Origin: Rhipidocladum racemiflorum
Lineage: Eukaryota; Streptophyta; Magnoliopsida; Poales; Poaceae
DNA length: 64,000 nt
Assembly (NCBI GenBank): GCA_036346355.1
Contig: CM070583.1
Coordinates: 6,944,001-7,008,000 of the forward strand
Reading direction: 5' to 3'
Below are positions 21,235 through 33,000 of this stretch, one piece after another (positions within the stretch are counted from its first letter, which is position 1; each line of letters begins with the position of its first letter). Position numbers and translations under genes: made by a program. Below the pieces are notes generated by a model. The model was not told where the DNA came from. It searched no databases and saw nothing but the letters and a program-made list of their open reading frames with translations.

Positions 21235-22234
21235 CATATGGGTTATAGTGGCCGCTTAACCAAGGTCGCCCATTTTATCCCCGTAAAGACCACTTACTCG
21301 GGAGATAAATTAGTGGAATTGTACATGACCAGGATCGTCTGTGTTGCACAAAGTGCTGAAGAAGATTGTATCGGACAGAGGTATCCAATTTACCTCAAGG
21401 TTTTGGAATAAGTTGCACGAAGCCATGGGGAACCATTTGAACTTCAGTACAGCATATCATTCGCAAACGGATGGACAAACCGAAAGAGTTAATCAGATTC
21501 TGGAGGATATGCTAAGAGCTTGTGCATTGGCTTATGCTACCTCTTGGGATAAGAGTCTGCCATATACTGAGTTCAGCTACAATAACAGCTATCAGACCAG
21601 TCTACAGATGTCACCTTTTGAGGCGCTGTATGGCCGGCCATGTCGAACACCGTTGAATTGGAATGAGACGGGTGAACGACATGTCTTTGGACCAGATATT
21701 CTTCAAGAAGCCAAAGAACAGATTGCCATGATCCGGGAAAGACTGAAGATAGCCCAGTCAAGACAAAAGAGTTATGCCGATAACCGTCGCCGAGACTTGA
21801 GTTTTGAGCCGGAGGATTTCGTGTACATTAGAATTACACCCCTCAAGGGAGTTAAGAGATTCCACGCCAAAGGGAAGCTTGCGCCAAGATATGTGGGCCC
21901 TTTCAAGATCATTAGTCGCCGAGAAGTTGCTTACCAATTGGAGTTGCCACAGTTGTTGGCAGGTGTGCATGATGTATTCCATGTGTCGCAACTGAAGAAG
22001 TGTCTCCGAGTGCCAGATGAACAGACGCCGTTAGAATTGATTGAGTTACAGGAAGATCTGACTTACAAGGAACACCCAGTGAAGATTCTGGATACCATGG
22101 ATCGCGAGACAAGGAACAAGTCAACCCGCTTCTGCAGAGTTCAATGGAGCAACCATGCGGAGAGTGAAGCGACTTGGGAGCGCGAGGAGGATTTGAGAAA
22201 GGAGTTTCCAAACCAATTCCTTAGTCAGCCCTGA
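21233..22234 (+). pseudogene. Chromovirus integrase C-terminal part with chromodomain
   Basis: It begins inside the integrase core (DSIWVIV, then a frameshift, LTKVAHFIPVKTTY). A second frameshift lies near 21340. The open part (21341-22234) has KKIVSDRGIQFTS with the second catalytic Asp, and DGQTERVNQ with the catalytic Glu. It ends in a chromodomain (about 22073-22216, with FCRVQWSNHAESEATWERE), the mark of Ty3/Gypsy chromoviruses such as Tekay/Del, where it steers integration to chromatin marks. Gag, protease, RT, RNase H and the 5' LTR are missing. The 3' LTR follows immediately. The retained part reads well, but the element is dead. Confidence 0.88.
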
Positions 22235-22256
22235 ATCTCGGGGACGAGATTCTGTT

Positions 22257-22269
22257 AAGGGGGGAGATT
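22257..22269 (+). promoter_or_regulatory. Polypurine tract of the chromovirus
   Basis: AAGGGGGGAGATT lies directly before the LTR start at 22270 and just after the pol stop. This is the expected place and composition for the plus-strand primer. Confidence 0.8.
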
Positions 22270-25200
22270 TGTAACACCCCAATTTTTGCTTTTCATGTAT
22301 TTAAATGCTATTTCACACTTTTGAGAATTTTTGGAATTTTCTGGGATTTATTTGGATTTAATTTGAATTTATTCCCTTTTGAAATAAATAAATAATTAAA
22401 ACTTATAAATAAATTTTGTTGGAAATATTTTATTTGAGTCCAAAATGTCTCAATGTATTTTCCAGAATTTTTATGGATTTTTTTTGAATATTTTGCTATT
22501 TTTCTCGAATTATTTGAATTACTAGAATTATTTTCAAATATTAAATCGCTGGAAAATAGTGAACCGGTTTTACTGTTCATCCAACCGGGTCCGACCCGAG
22601 TCTTACTCGAACCGGACTCAAGCCCGACCCGAACCCAACAAAACCCTAACGCGCGTGACCGTCGGATCTTGATCCAACGGTCACGATTGCGCCACATCGC
22701 CAGTCCGAATCGCCTTCGGACTCCGCCGCCGTAGCCGAGTGGGCCAAGGTTTCCGCGGATTTCACAGATGCCGAGGCCGCTATTTATTGCGTCGCCACCC
22801 GTGTCGTGTTCTCCTCTTCCGTGCGCACCCGTAGCCATAACTCTCTGAGCTCCAGCCGCCGCCGACCGCCCGCAATCGCTCGCCGAAGTTGGAAGTGCGT
22901 GCCGCCGCGGTTTTTCTCCGTTTCCCGCCGTCTCCACCGTCCTCCGCCGTCGTGCTACCCAGATCCGGACTCCCCATGTTGAGGCGCATCGAGGGGTACC
23001 ACTCACCTCGTCGAAGACGGACGGAAACGTCGTTGGCCAGGTCGTCGTCCCCGCCTCCGGCAAGCCAGCTCCGTCGCGACATCACCGGAACCCCTGAGCT
23101 CTACCAACCGTCCGATCAAGATCCGACTGCCCAGGTTCGTCCATGTCACCGTAACGAAATCCACGTTGCAGCTTTTAGATCTAATCTCAACCGTTAGATC
23201 TAGATCCAATGCACGGGGTTGAGCCACGTAGCCTTGAACCGCACCGTGCTAGGGGTAGATCTCCACCGTTATATCTAGATCGTATGTTTAGGGTTCACGC
23301 ACGTTGTAGCACTAGATTGGATCTCGACCGTCCGATCTAAATCGGACGGTGTAGATTGCGCCACGTGTCACGCCCCGGGTCATGCCATGTCACCCCCAGC
23401 GACGCGGTTAAACCTGATCGGATCTCGACCGTCTGATCTAAATCGTACGGTCCAGATCAACCGTGTTGCACCGCAACGTGCGGGATTAGATCTGATCTGG
23501 ACCGTTGGTTTTCAAACCAATAGCCCAGATTGCACCACGTGACCGGTAGCCGAACCGGCCTGGTCAACGCGGGCTTCGCCCGGTCGCCGCTGACATCACG
23601 CGTGACGTCAGCAAGGGGCCCGCATGTCAGTGTCTCTGCCCATCGTGCGGTGGCGTCACCCGTGACATCACGCTGACGTCACAGTGGGGCCCACGTGTCA
23701 GTACCGTGTGGCCGAGCACGATGAAGTCAGCGCTGGCGTCATCCAAGGGGTCCCACATGTCAGTGAGACATGTACCTGTGGACCGGGTCCACGGTGGACC
23801 GGACTCGAGCCATGGACCGAATCCATGGACCCGCTGACGTCATGCTGACGTCATAATTCAATTTTTCAATAGAAAAAAAATTCGGTGGAAATTCAATTTC
23901 CACGCTGACGTCATAAATCGGGTTCTTCAATAGAAAAATAAATGAATTAATTCGGTTTATTCTTTTATTTGAATTTTGAAACTTCAAACGCTTATAACTT
24001 TTGCATTTTAACTCCGATTTGGGTGATTCCAATTTCTAAATTTTTATAAAATTGAGCTCTACATAATGTTGAATTTTATTTAATTTTTGGACATGAGTTT
24101 TCTCTGTTATTATTTATTTAATTGATTTTTCAAACTTTAAACGAGTATAATTTTTGCGTTTCAACTCTGATTTGGGCGATTCAAATTTCTAAAAATTTAT
24201 AAAAATGTGCTCTCTATGTTTATGAAGTTTATTTGAATTTTTGTACACTTATGCCTACTATTTATTCATGTTATTGCTATTTGCACACGTTACGAGTAGA
24301 CGTTGAAGTGCCCGAAGGCTTCGGAGGTGAAGTTTTGACCCAGGAGCCAGCTCAGGACCAAGAGCAAGTACTTTTTGAAGGCATGTTATGTTTTGACCAT
24401 ATTGATCCTATTTTTGAAATTAATTTAATTTAAATTATTGCATGCTAATTTAATTAGAAATTGTTTAAATTATTTCTGGGAGTTAGATAAATGCCAAATT
24501 GCAGGATGATACCTTGACTATTTAATTATGTGCCATGAACCCTTGTCACCCTAGTTGAGGAATATGTAGTTGGACATTATTAAATTACCAACATTGGGTA
24601 TTTAGATCGTTGTAGTATATTGCTTAGACCTGCTACGTGCACATGACATGATTTTGGACAATCAAATGTTAATATTGACTTAATGATATATTGAACCTGT
24701 TTTTGGAGAAGTATCATGTGTTGTGATTGTTGATGGCACATGGTGCATGGTAATCAACTGGGTTTGATAAATAGATTTAGACTAGGGCAAGTGGCAAGAA
24801 TGATATGGTGGGCCATGAGTGGCACCGGGGATGTCGTTTTGGTTCTTTGGGTAGTCTTGCCCTGGTCATCCTAAGGACTGAACCTTACAAGCCTTTGATC
24901 TGAGTCAAACGTGCAACCACATGTCTGTAATGGGACGGACCTAGTTGAATAAGTTACTAATAACTTACATGTGGTACCTCGGGGTGTCAGCTACACCTTT
25001 TGTATAGCTTGAAAGGGGAGCGTGCCAGTGCTATGGCATGGTACCCATCCAACGGTATGTCGGTCCCATACTTCGCCTCTATTAAGGGAAGGGATGGTGT
25101 ATGACAAAAGCCGGAGAGGTTCACTTGTTTAGTTTGCGGTCTCTGAAAGGCTTTGTTACGATCACTCGCCTTTGTGGTGTTTGACTGTATCTTGTGGGTA

Positions 25201-25930
25201 AAGTGCATAACCACTGCAGAGTGTACAACCTATTCGAATAGCCGAGTCCACGGCACTGGACACTGCTCGGGGATTACAGTCAAGGGTTAGGCTTTCATGA
25301 AAACAACTTGGACTTGAAAATTTTGGTTAGGTTTATTGATGACGTTGATGGAAATGTGGTTTAGGAAAGGGAAGAATGTTTACTTAACTCCTGGAAAAGT
25401 TATTGATATTATCTTTACTTTTACTGCTTTCGAATCTACTTATGCTACTTGTTAAATGCTGTTCTACTGCAAATGTACCTGTTAACCTATCCTTTGAACT
25501 AAGCCATGCATGTAGAATATTAGTTTGCATTCTGTGCATGACTTGCTGAGTACCAAGTACTCACCCTTGCCACAATACAACATCAGTTGAAGAAGAGTCG
25601 ACGCCAGCTTTGGAGGAAGAATACCAGGAGGAGCCGTCCAACTAGGGAGCGAGCCTAGTCAGTTGCCTGTGGTATACTGGATGGTGCCACGTTGATGCTT
25701 TAATTCCGCTGCAAATTTATTTCCTGTAATAAGTCTTCACCCTACGAGGCGTATCTTGTAACTTGACCATAAGGTCGAGCAACTAGTTTGGTTAATTATT
25801 TAAAGTACTTTATTACTATCGTTGTGTATGATTGTGATATTTACCGATGTTGAGACTGTGTGTATTAGCGTGATCCTGGACTAGTGCTGAATACACATAG
25901 GGTCCGGATTTGCGAATTCGGGTCCCGACA
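22270..25930 (+). mobile_element. 3' LTR of the chromovirus (3661 bp)
   Basis: It starts TGTAACACCCCAATTTTTGC after the polypurine tract and ends GGGTCCCGACA. Its layout is an AT-rich start, a GC-rich part (22570-23780) with repeated GATCTCGACCGTCCGATCTA-type motifs, and an AT-rich tail. The same layout is found in the solo LTR at 10883-14243 and in the long LTR at 3430-8245. The base sequence after the end is TGTAC; no left duplication survives because the 5' part of the element was lost. It has no coding capacity. Confidence 0.82.
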
Positions 25931-27491
25931 TGTACGAACCCCCTTAGAATCTTCAGGGGGCTTTGTGGCCTTTGACAGCTTTACTTTCTTCACAGCAGAA
26001 TTCTCCTAGCTCTTTTATGGTTCTTTTGTCACCGGGCTATTCCTTTTGCGCACCAGCTGTGCACTTTGCATAGGAGTAGGTGCATAGGAGCTCGACTTGA
26101 CAATGAATCATGTAAATTAATAGATTAAAGGATAATTCATAGCATATAATCCTACTGGATAATAGATTAATGGATGATCTTAAAGAAATGGCTATCTGTT
26201 CACCAAATCTCTAATTAGGTTAGGTCCTAATCCCATTCGAGGCTATGTGGTTTGAGCAAATTCCTAAGCTGTTGTACAACTCCAGAGGAAATTTTGGCAG
26301 CATCTCCCTACTGTTCTCCAAATACACATCTCGATAACAGGTCAAGAGGGTGTGTATCCGGAGAACATCAGAGAGATGCTGCCAAAACTTTCTGTGGAGT
26401 TGTACAATAGCTCAGGAACTTGTCCGAATCATATATCCTCGATCTGTCCAAAAAACATGGACAATTCAAGACTGCTTACATATAAATATGCCATTTCAGC
26501 ATATTTATAAACAAGCACCCTCGAATGGAAGACACATAGGATACTCAACCTAAACTCTGGCATTGATCAAATTACAACAACAATAATGACATGTAAAGTA
26601 AAAATGTTGTAGAAAATACATAATAAGGGCAAGCTTAAAATGCTAATTCCAAATAACAATATGATGAAATTTACATAATCCAAAGATAGCAAAATTGACA
26701 TATTCAAAGAGATAAAGCATATCATAAAATCTATGTTTACGACGTTACATGGAGTTTGATAATTGTTTTAGTTGTATGGAGCCAATCTTTCCTATGTAAT
26801 CAAAGCCCTATTCTTGAATTGTATGCTTTTATGCCAAACAAAAGAAGACTCTTTCTTTATTTGGTATTTGTCTTGAAGTAGTTTGATCTCCTAACAAGAT
26901 TGTACCTGTCGTGACTTGCATTGCAGCTCCTGAAGAAAGCTTATAAATTAGTCGACCCCGTTACATACTTGCAGAGGTAATATTTAAACAACTGATTTCT
27001 TCCTTACCAAATTGACTTATTAGCTATTCTTGTAACATTATACCAGACTTTATGCATAGGGTAGCTTGTTACGGCACTGCAAAATTTGGCCATTTTTGGA
27101 ATTACCAATATGAAGTCGAAATATTGTTTTTGTTTTCTTTAACTTTTACCATTAAATACTTTATGAAATTGCCCACATAGGAACAGTAGAAGTAGCATTT
27201 TATTATAGATGAATGATTCAACAATATGAAAGAATTGTAAACATAGTAGGAAAAATAATTCTACTTTCGTAGATATAACAATCTCATAAAAATATGCTTC
27301 ATTGGGTTTCAGCTATTAAAAAAAAGTATCGCATTTCAGCTACTCTCATTCTTCTAAATTGTCCTCTTTCTCGTCTCCTTGAGAAATAACAAAGATACTA
27401 GACCATATCATGATTAAGTAAGATTCATTATAGTGGTTTTGAGAAGAAATTGTAGCAAAACTCAATTATAATAGATTTGCACTGGTAAAAT
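25931..27491 (-). mobile_element. Inverted CACTA-like fragment with second hairpin
   Basis: On the minus strand, 26600 down to 26190 matches 17010-17410, including the flanks of the hairpin, so this is an inverted copy of the CACTA leader. The minus-strand sequence from about 26060 to 25931 has short gene-like reading (VTKEP, ENSAVKKVKLSKATKPPEDS) that could be a CACTA exon, but no domain can be named. The region 26600-27491 is AT-rich and unassigned, and ends in AAAAT, the target of the next LTR. Confidence 0.5.
26236..26442. ncRNA. Second long hairpin (inverted copy of 17164-17372)
   Basis: The arms TTCCTAAGCTGTTGTACAA and TTGTACAATAGCTCAGGAA, and GGCAGCATCTCCC and GAGATGCTGCC, pair across a loop near 26335. 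The sequence has diverged from the first copy but the pairing is kept, including arm-specific substitutions. Expression and processing are not shown. Confidence 0.55.
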
Positions 27492-27761
27492 TGTGACATT
27501 ACGGTAAGAGTTCATGTCGTATTTTTGGTTTTTCAAGATGTTTGGGCTTTTCCGGGAGAGTTGGGCCTTGGGGGATTGAGTTCTTGGTTTCCGGTGGGGG
27601 GGAGGTTTGGCCCATGTGGGGGAGCAATGGTAGCCAAAACCCTAGCCCACCCCCCAAACCGCAGCGCCCTCCCCTTGGTGCGCCCCCCTCTAGCCGCCAC
27701 CCTCCCCTCCCCTCCCTTTGGTGCGCCTCCCCCTCCACCTAGCTGGCCCTAGCTAGGTTTC

Positions 27762-28598
27762 TGTCGGTGTTTCCTGCACCGGCAATATGAATTTTTGGTT
27801 AGTGGGGGTCGCGCGCTCCCTCTCCTCGAATGGTTGACTCAAGAGGCCAGGGTTTATACTGGTTCGGGCTGAACGTCCCTACTCCAGTTCGTGCTATCGA
27901 TGTGTATTGCTTTTCAGGGTGAAAGATTGCCAAGGGGTTACAGACGAAGCAGGGTTTTGATTGATCACCCCCTTTCTCCCCGGGGCCCTGCTTCTCCTTA
28001 TATACTCGGAGAGGGCAGGTTACATGGGAGTTTGGAAAGGAAAAGGAAGGGGTACTATACGCCTGGGAGTCTGGTCTTCTATCTTGTCGTTCGACCGGGC
28101 TCCGCCTAACGCCACGCCGGGTTGGTAGTCCTGCGGCAGGGGGTCCTCGGCCGGGTTGTGACGGGTGGCCGCCTTTGCCCGTCTGGCCGTCAGCTCCGGC
28201 AATTAATTATCTCTGACCTCAGCGTGGCCTCGGGAGGGGGCGCTCTCCTCCGTGATGTGTCAGGATGACGGGACCGGGCCTTGACTTCCTGGCGAGTCCT
28301 CTGACATCCTCGGGAAGGGACCACCTACCCTGGTGCGGACGTCATGGGGCGTCGCGTACGCCGGGCAGTTGGCCAGACGTCAACGTAGGGCTTGACTCCT
28401 CGACCGCAGGTTGAGCTACCCGACCGCGTGCTCCGACTTAAGAGGTAGGGGCCTGCCGGCCGTGCGGAGCTGGTTCGAATCAGGGCTAGGCCCACTCTTC
28501 GGGGCCCGCGTGCCCTTCGCCAGAGCTGGGCTTCTAAAGGGGTCAGCCCGTTCGGCGTCCCGGGCTGATTGGGGTACCCATGGTATGTGTACTCGTCA
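27762..28598 (-). mobile_element. 3' LTR of the Tat element (837 bp)
   Basis: In minus orientation it starts TGACGAGTACACATACC and ends ACACCGACA. A TATA-type TATATAAGG lies at about 27998-28006 on the minus strand. It is closely similar to the 5' LTR; the clearest difference is a replaced stretch near 28157-28195. Confidence 0.92.
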
Positions 28599-28601
28599 GT
28601 A

Positions 28602-29100
28602 GTCCCCGAGCTCCCATTCGTGTCGGAGAGCCGGTCGGGTGTTTTTCCAGGCGAGGTCGTCCCGCCGTCGGGTCGGTCGGCGGGGTTCGGTCGGCGCGGC
28701 CTGCCGGAGCCTGCCACGGTCGAAGAGCCTGGGTGCGCACGAGCGCACCCGGTGGGTGTAGCCCCTGAGCCCCCGAGCGGGTTGGAGAGCTGGTTGGAGA
28801 GCTGGTTGGGGGTTTACCCAGCCGAGGTCGTCCCGCCGTCGGGTCGGTCGGCGGGGTTCAGCGACCTGCCGGAGCCTGCGATTGAAGAGCCTGAGTGCGC
28901 CTGGCGCACCTTGGTGTAGCCCCGAGCCTCGAGCGGTCGGAGAGTCGGTCGGGGTTCACTAAGCCGAGGTCGCCCTGCTGTCGGGTCGGCGAATGCGGCG
29001 GTAGCCGCCGAGCCTGGCCACGAAGAGCCGCGAGCGCACTGGTGTAGCCCCAAGCCCCCGAGCGGGTCGGAGAGCCGGTCGGGGCTTTTACCCAGCGGAG
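28602..29100. repeat. Tandem repeats in the 3' untranslated region of the Tat element
   Basis: About four copies of a 130-158 bp unit start at 28602, 28759, 28917 and 29046. Each opens with AGCCCC(G/T)AGC...GAGCGG...GGAGAGC(C/T)GGT and contains GAGGTCG(T/C)CC. Copies differ by small indels. Tandem repeats just inside the 3' LTR are a known feature of Tat/Ogre elements. Confidence 0.75.
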
Positions 29101-29893
29101 ACGTTTGTTTATGTTATAGTTGGTCGGGCTCTGGTCGGCCACGGTCGTGGGACCTAGAGTCGGGTGAGCGGACACGCGTTTACCTATGTCGGTTTGAACG
29201 CCGTGCTCATGCGAGCTACTAACGGGTAATCCGAGTGGGACCTTGGTGATCTCCCTCGGGGGGGATCATCTCCAAGCGGACGTAGATCCCAGCGCAGGCG
29301 TTCGGTCCACTGTGGGGCGTCCCATGAAAACCTTTCCTTACTCGATCCCGTATCGGGCTACCGGGTCGTCCGCCAACCCAGAGCGCGGCTGTGCCGCTAC
29401 TCATCGATGAGTTCCGCGGGAGAGTGTGAGGTATGGTCTCGGATGCGGGGCAGGGTGATTGGGTCGTCCTCCAACCCAACTAGAGGCCCGTTGGGGGCTC
29501 ACCCTGGTCTGCCCCTCGCTCTGTTTTACGTGCTGGGGCGGCACCTGTTCCAGTCGACTGGACTCGGCCTTCGTAACCCTCAGCACGGTGCCGGGCCTCG
29601 GGCGTGAGCCGGAAGGCACTCCGCTACCCCAAGGCCGGGCGGCCCAATGGGCCGTTCATACCTTTTTCGGGGCATTTTAGCCCGTCGCGCCCGGTGGAGA
29701 CCGCGGGGCTGCGTGGCGCATGGCGCGAGGCAGTTGTCCTGTCAGAACATTTAATGCTGAGTGGAGATTAAAAAACCGCAGTACGTTACCGGCGGCAAAG
29801 GCAGCGGTGGCAGTCGAAACGGTCGGCGAACGCGTCGGTTCGCGTGAAGGGGCGCCGGTTCGCGCGAAGGGGCGTCCGTTCCCGCCCGGTGCC
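29101..29893. other. Non-coding 3' region of the Tat element, upstream of the aORF
   Basis: GC-rich sequence with overlapping spurious ORFs in all frames. It would hold the upstream promoter of the antisense gene. No other feature is visible. Confidence 0.4.
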
Positions 29894-29900
29894 TATAAAA
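29894..29900 (+). promoter_or_regulatory. TATA box of the antisense ORF (aORF)
   Basis: TATAAAA within CCTATAAAAGAGGGC, 119 bp upstream of the ATG at 30019, with a CT-rich likely start region around 29925-29940. It supports an own promoter on the strand opposite to gag-pol. Confidence 0.65.
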
Positions 29901-30018
29901 GAGGGCAAGGGAGGCGCGAGGAGGGGTGCGCTCGCTCGTGCTTTCTGCAAAAAGAGAAAACCAGAAAAAAGTTCCTTGCTTCCTCGCCTCTTGCCTCGCC
30001 TCCTCGTTGGTCTCAGCG

Positions 30019-33000
30019 ATGTCGTGGCCCTCGTGCTCGCCGGCGCCCGGCCGCATCCTCGGGTTGGAGAGGAAGGGGTTCCTTCCCCCGCGGGATGAGT
30101 CGTAGTGGAAGGTGCCGGTGGGGGCTACGACCCCTGCGCCGGGCGACGGAGAGATCGTCGCGCTCGCCTCCTTCTACGAGCGAGGGTTCGGGCTTCCCCT
30201 CCACCCGTTCGTCCGTGGGCTGCTGCACTTCTACCGGGGGGAGGTACACCACTTGAACCCGAACGGCGTCCTCTACATTGCGATCTTCATCACGCTGTGC
30301 GAGGCCTTCCTGGGGATTGAACCCCACTGGGGGCTCTGGAGGCACTTCTTCTTGGTGCGGCTGCCGTTAGACGTGGCCGCTCCCCTGGGCGGCATCGCCA
30401 TCCAGCTGCGTGGAGGCCACAAGGCGGGCTACATCCACGTGAAGCTGCCGTCGTCGAACCGGGGGTGGCACAACGAGTGGTTCTACATCCAGAACCTGGG
30501 CGGTAGCACCTCGGCCTTCACCGGCAGGCTGCCCGAGGCGGGCCCCCAATGGGGTTGGGGACCCGAAACAAAGGACAAGAAGAAGGTGAAGATAATCATC
30601 GAGCGGATCAGGGACCTGAAGGCGCGAGGCCTGACGGGCGATGTTGTTGTTCGCGCGTTCATGGAGAGGCGCGTTCAGCCCTTCAGGGATCGGGTGCACC
30701 CTATGTTCAGGTACATTGGCACATCCGACCCCATGAGGTCGTCCGAGGCGGAGCTCCCGGCGTCGGAGCTTTTGGCCCGCGTGTCAGCGGTCATCTGCGT
30801 GGGTGACACTGAGGCGGCGCGTGGGGTCCCCGCGCCGTTCTCGGCGCAGAATCCGCCGAACCTGGTAGGTCAGGCGGTGCCTTCCTTGCTGACCCTTTCC
30901 CCTTACTCATCCCTCCGCTCACCCGACTGTTCCTTCGCAGGGGCTCGGTGGCATGGTTTCCCGGGCCTACTTGCCGGGAGAGAAGGAGGCGAGAGCTGCG
31001 GTGCGCGCCATCGTGGTTGATCGCGATGCTGCCCGCCGGGCGCGGAGGGAGGAGAGGAAAAGAGCCGCGGCGGTGCGAAAGAAAGAGGAGCGCGCGGCGC
31101 GGGCCGCGCGCGGCGAGGAGGTCTCCGACATGACCTTGAGTGACTACGACCAGGAGCTGTCCTTGAGCGAGAGCAGCGAGAGCACCGGGGGCAACTCGGG
31201 CGGCTCCGATGCGGGTTCCGACCAAGGGGTCGGTGCCCGCGAGCCTCAAGAGGACGCCCCAGGCTCGGGGTTCCTCCTGAGGAGACGGAGAGCGACCACG
31301 CCCCCACGTAGGGGCCCGGCGAAAAGGGCGCATCGGACAGCGCTTGTTCGCTCGATGCGGTAAGTGTCTCGTCTGTCTTCCGGCCGGCCCTCCGCTTGGG
31401 TTTTCTTGCGCGGTTCCGACTGGTTATTGCGTGCAGGGGCTATTCAAGCACGGGGGTGGTGTTGAGCCCCACCTCGGGAGTGAGGGGCTGCGTTTCTTCG
31501 CCCCCGCCGGCAGGGTCCGCGTCGACGGTCGTCCGGAGCGGGGGCCCCACGGGTACAATCCCCGCGGCGGGGCCGGCGGGAGAGGAGGTGGTGCCGCCGC
31601 CGGGGGCCCGCTGGGTCGGATGGCCTTCGCGACACCGGTCGAGGGGGTTGAGGAGGTTCTCTCGCCTCCACCGCTGGGCCGGATGGCCTTCGCAACGCCG
31701 GTCGAGGGGGTCGAGGAGGTTCTCCCGCCTCCGCCGCCGGGGGAGCCGCTGGGCCGGATGGCCTTCGCGATGCCGGTCGAGGGGGTCGAGGAGGTTCTCC
31801 CGCCTCCACCACCGGGGGAGCCGCTGGACCGGATGGCCTTCGCGACGCCGGTCGAGGGGGTCGAGGAGGTTCTCCCGCCTCCGCCGCCGAGGGAGCCGCC
31901 GGTCGGCGCGGGCCGACTGTCGGAGGAGGCCCCGCGATGAGTTCTTGGGGACGCAACAGTCGGAGTACCCCCGGAGACGGTCTAGGTCGGGTCGGACTCT
32001 TCGATTGGGTCTCCGGAAGTGCAGGCCGCCGGGACGGCTCAGCCGGGGTTCACCGCGGAGTCGTTTCCCGTGCTCACCTTGCCGGGCAGCGGCCCGTCCA
32101 GAGAGCCGTTGCTCATCTTGGATGACATGGCGGAGCACCGCGAGTGGTCGGCTCTGGAGGAGAGTGAGCGGAAGATCGAGAACGAGATCGGTCGGATCCG
32201 CAAGGATCTCCTCCTCGCTCTCGAATCCTCTTCTAGAGCGATGAATATTTTCATCAGAGAAGCCCGTCCGGTCGAATCGGTAAGGTTAAAAGCTTGCAAT
32301 TGGTATTCTTGAACGGGGTTGTGGTTGACCGGGCAGGTGATTTCTTGCAGCGTCTGCAGTCCCAGGCATCGGAGAAGTCAGGCTTCCTCCGACGTATACA
32401 CGGTCGGAGGGATGCCGTTGAAGAGGAGCGCGACCGCTTCGGGGCGATGCTGCGCGATGCTCAGGGAGCGCTCGTCGCCGAGCAGGAGAAGGCCACCGTC
32501 GCCGGTCAGCGGCTGGGCGAAGTCACCGGGGCCCTGCAGGAGGCTCAGCGGCTAGCACAGTCCTTGAGCGGTGAGGCGGAGGAGGCCAGGTCTTCCCTGG
32601 CGGAGGCCGAGAGAGCTAGGGCCTTGGCGTCTAGCGCGGAGGAGTCTGCTCGGGCGGAGGCTGCCCTCTTCCGAGACGAATGTGAGTCGGCCCGGAGGGA
32701 GGCCGACCGATTGCGCGCCGAGCGAGACCTCGCTCAAGAGGAGCTAACATCGGCGAGTGCGCTCGCCGAACATGCAGCGCCCGACTGGGAGGCGCGCACC
32801 AAGGCTGAGGGGATCTCCGCGCCTTGGAGGCTTCCATGGCTGGTGAGTTGCCCGACCCTTTGGCGGACGTTGCGATAGGCGTCTTCTGACGTGGTTTTGC
32901 CCTTGCAGAGCTGCAGAGGAACCTTGGCGACGTCCTGGTGTCGTGAAGGCTAGCGTTGGAGCAGCAGGACGAGGCATTCACGTCGCGGGACATTGCCTTG

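Larger units (their letters stand above)
14668..21235 (+). mobile_element. CACTA (En/Spm) element, left part, truncated on the right
   Basis: It starts CACTACTACAGAACAGG and is followed by subterminal repeats of the type ATCACAATCGGTTC / GAACCGATTGTGAT (14700-15030, 15935-16140, 16410-16580). Inside are an acidic minus-strand ORF, a triplicated leader, a long hairpin, and a multi-exon plant transposase gene. A solo LTR (18087-20332) interrupts it. The complementary right terminus was not found. At about 21235 the sequence switches abruptly to a Gypsy integrase, so the right half is lost or displaced. Confidence 0.85.

Noticed and set aside
22308..23063. 251-codon minus-strand ORF
   Set aside because: It lies within the 3' LTR of the chromovirus and has low-complexity composition. 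The related LTRs do not keep it.
29720..30256. 178-codon plus-strand ORF overlapping the aORF start
   Set aside because: It is in a different frame from the recognisable aORF domain and arises from high GC content.
31440..32138. 232-codon minus-strand ORF with Arg-rich repeats
   Set aside because: It is the complement of the 75-bp repeat in the aORF. It is open only because the unit length is a multiple of three.
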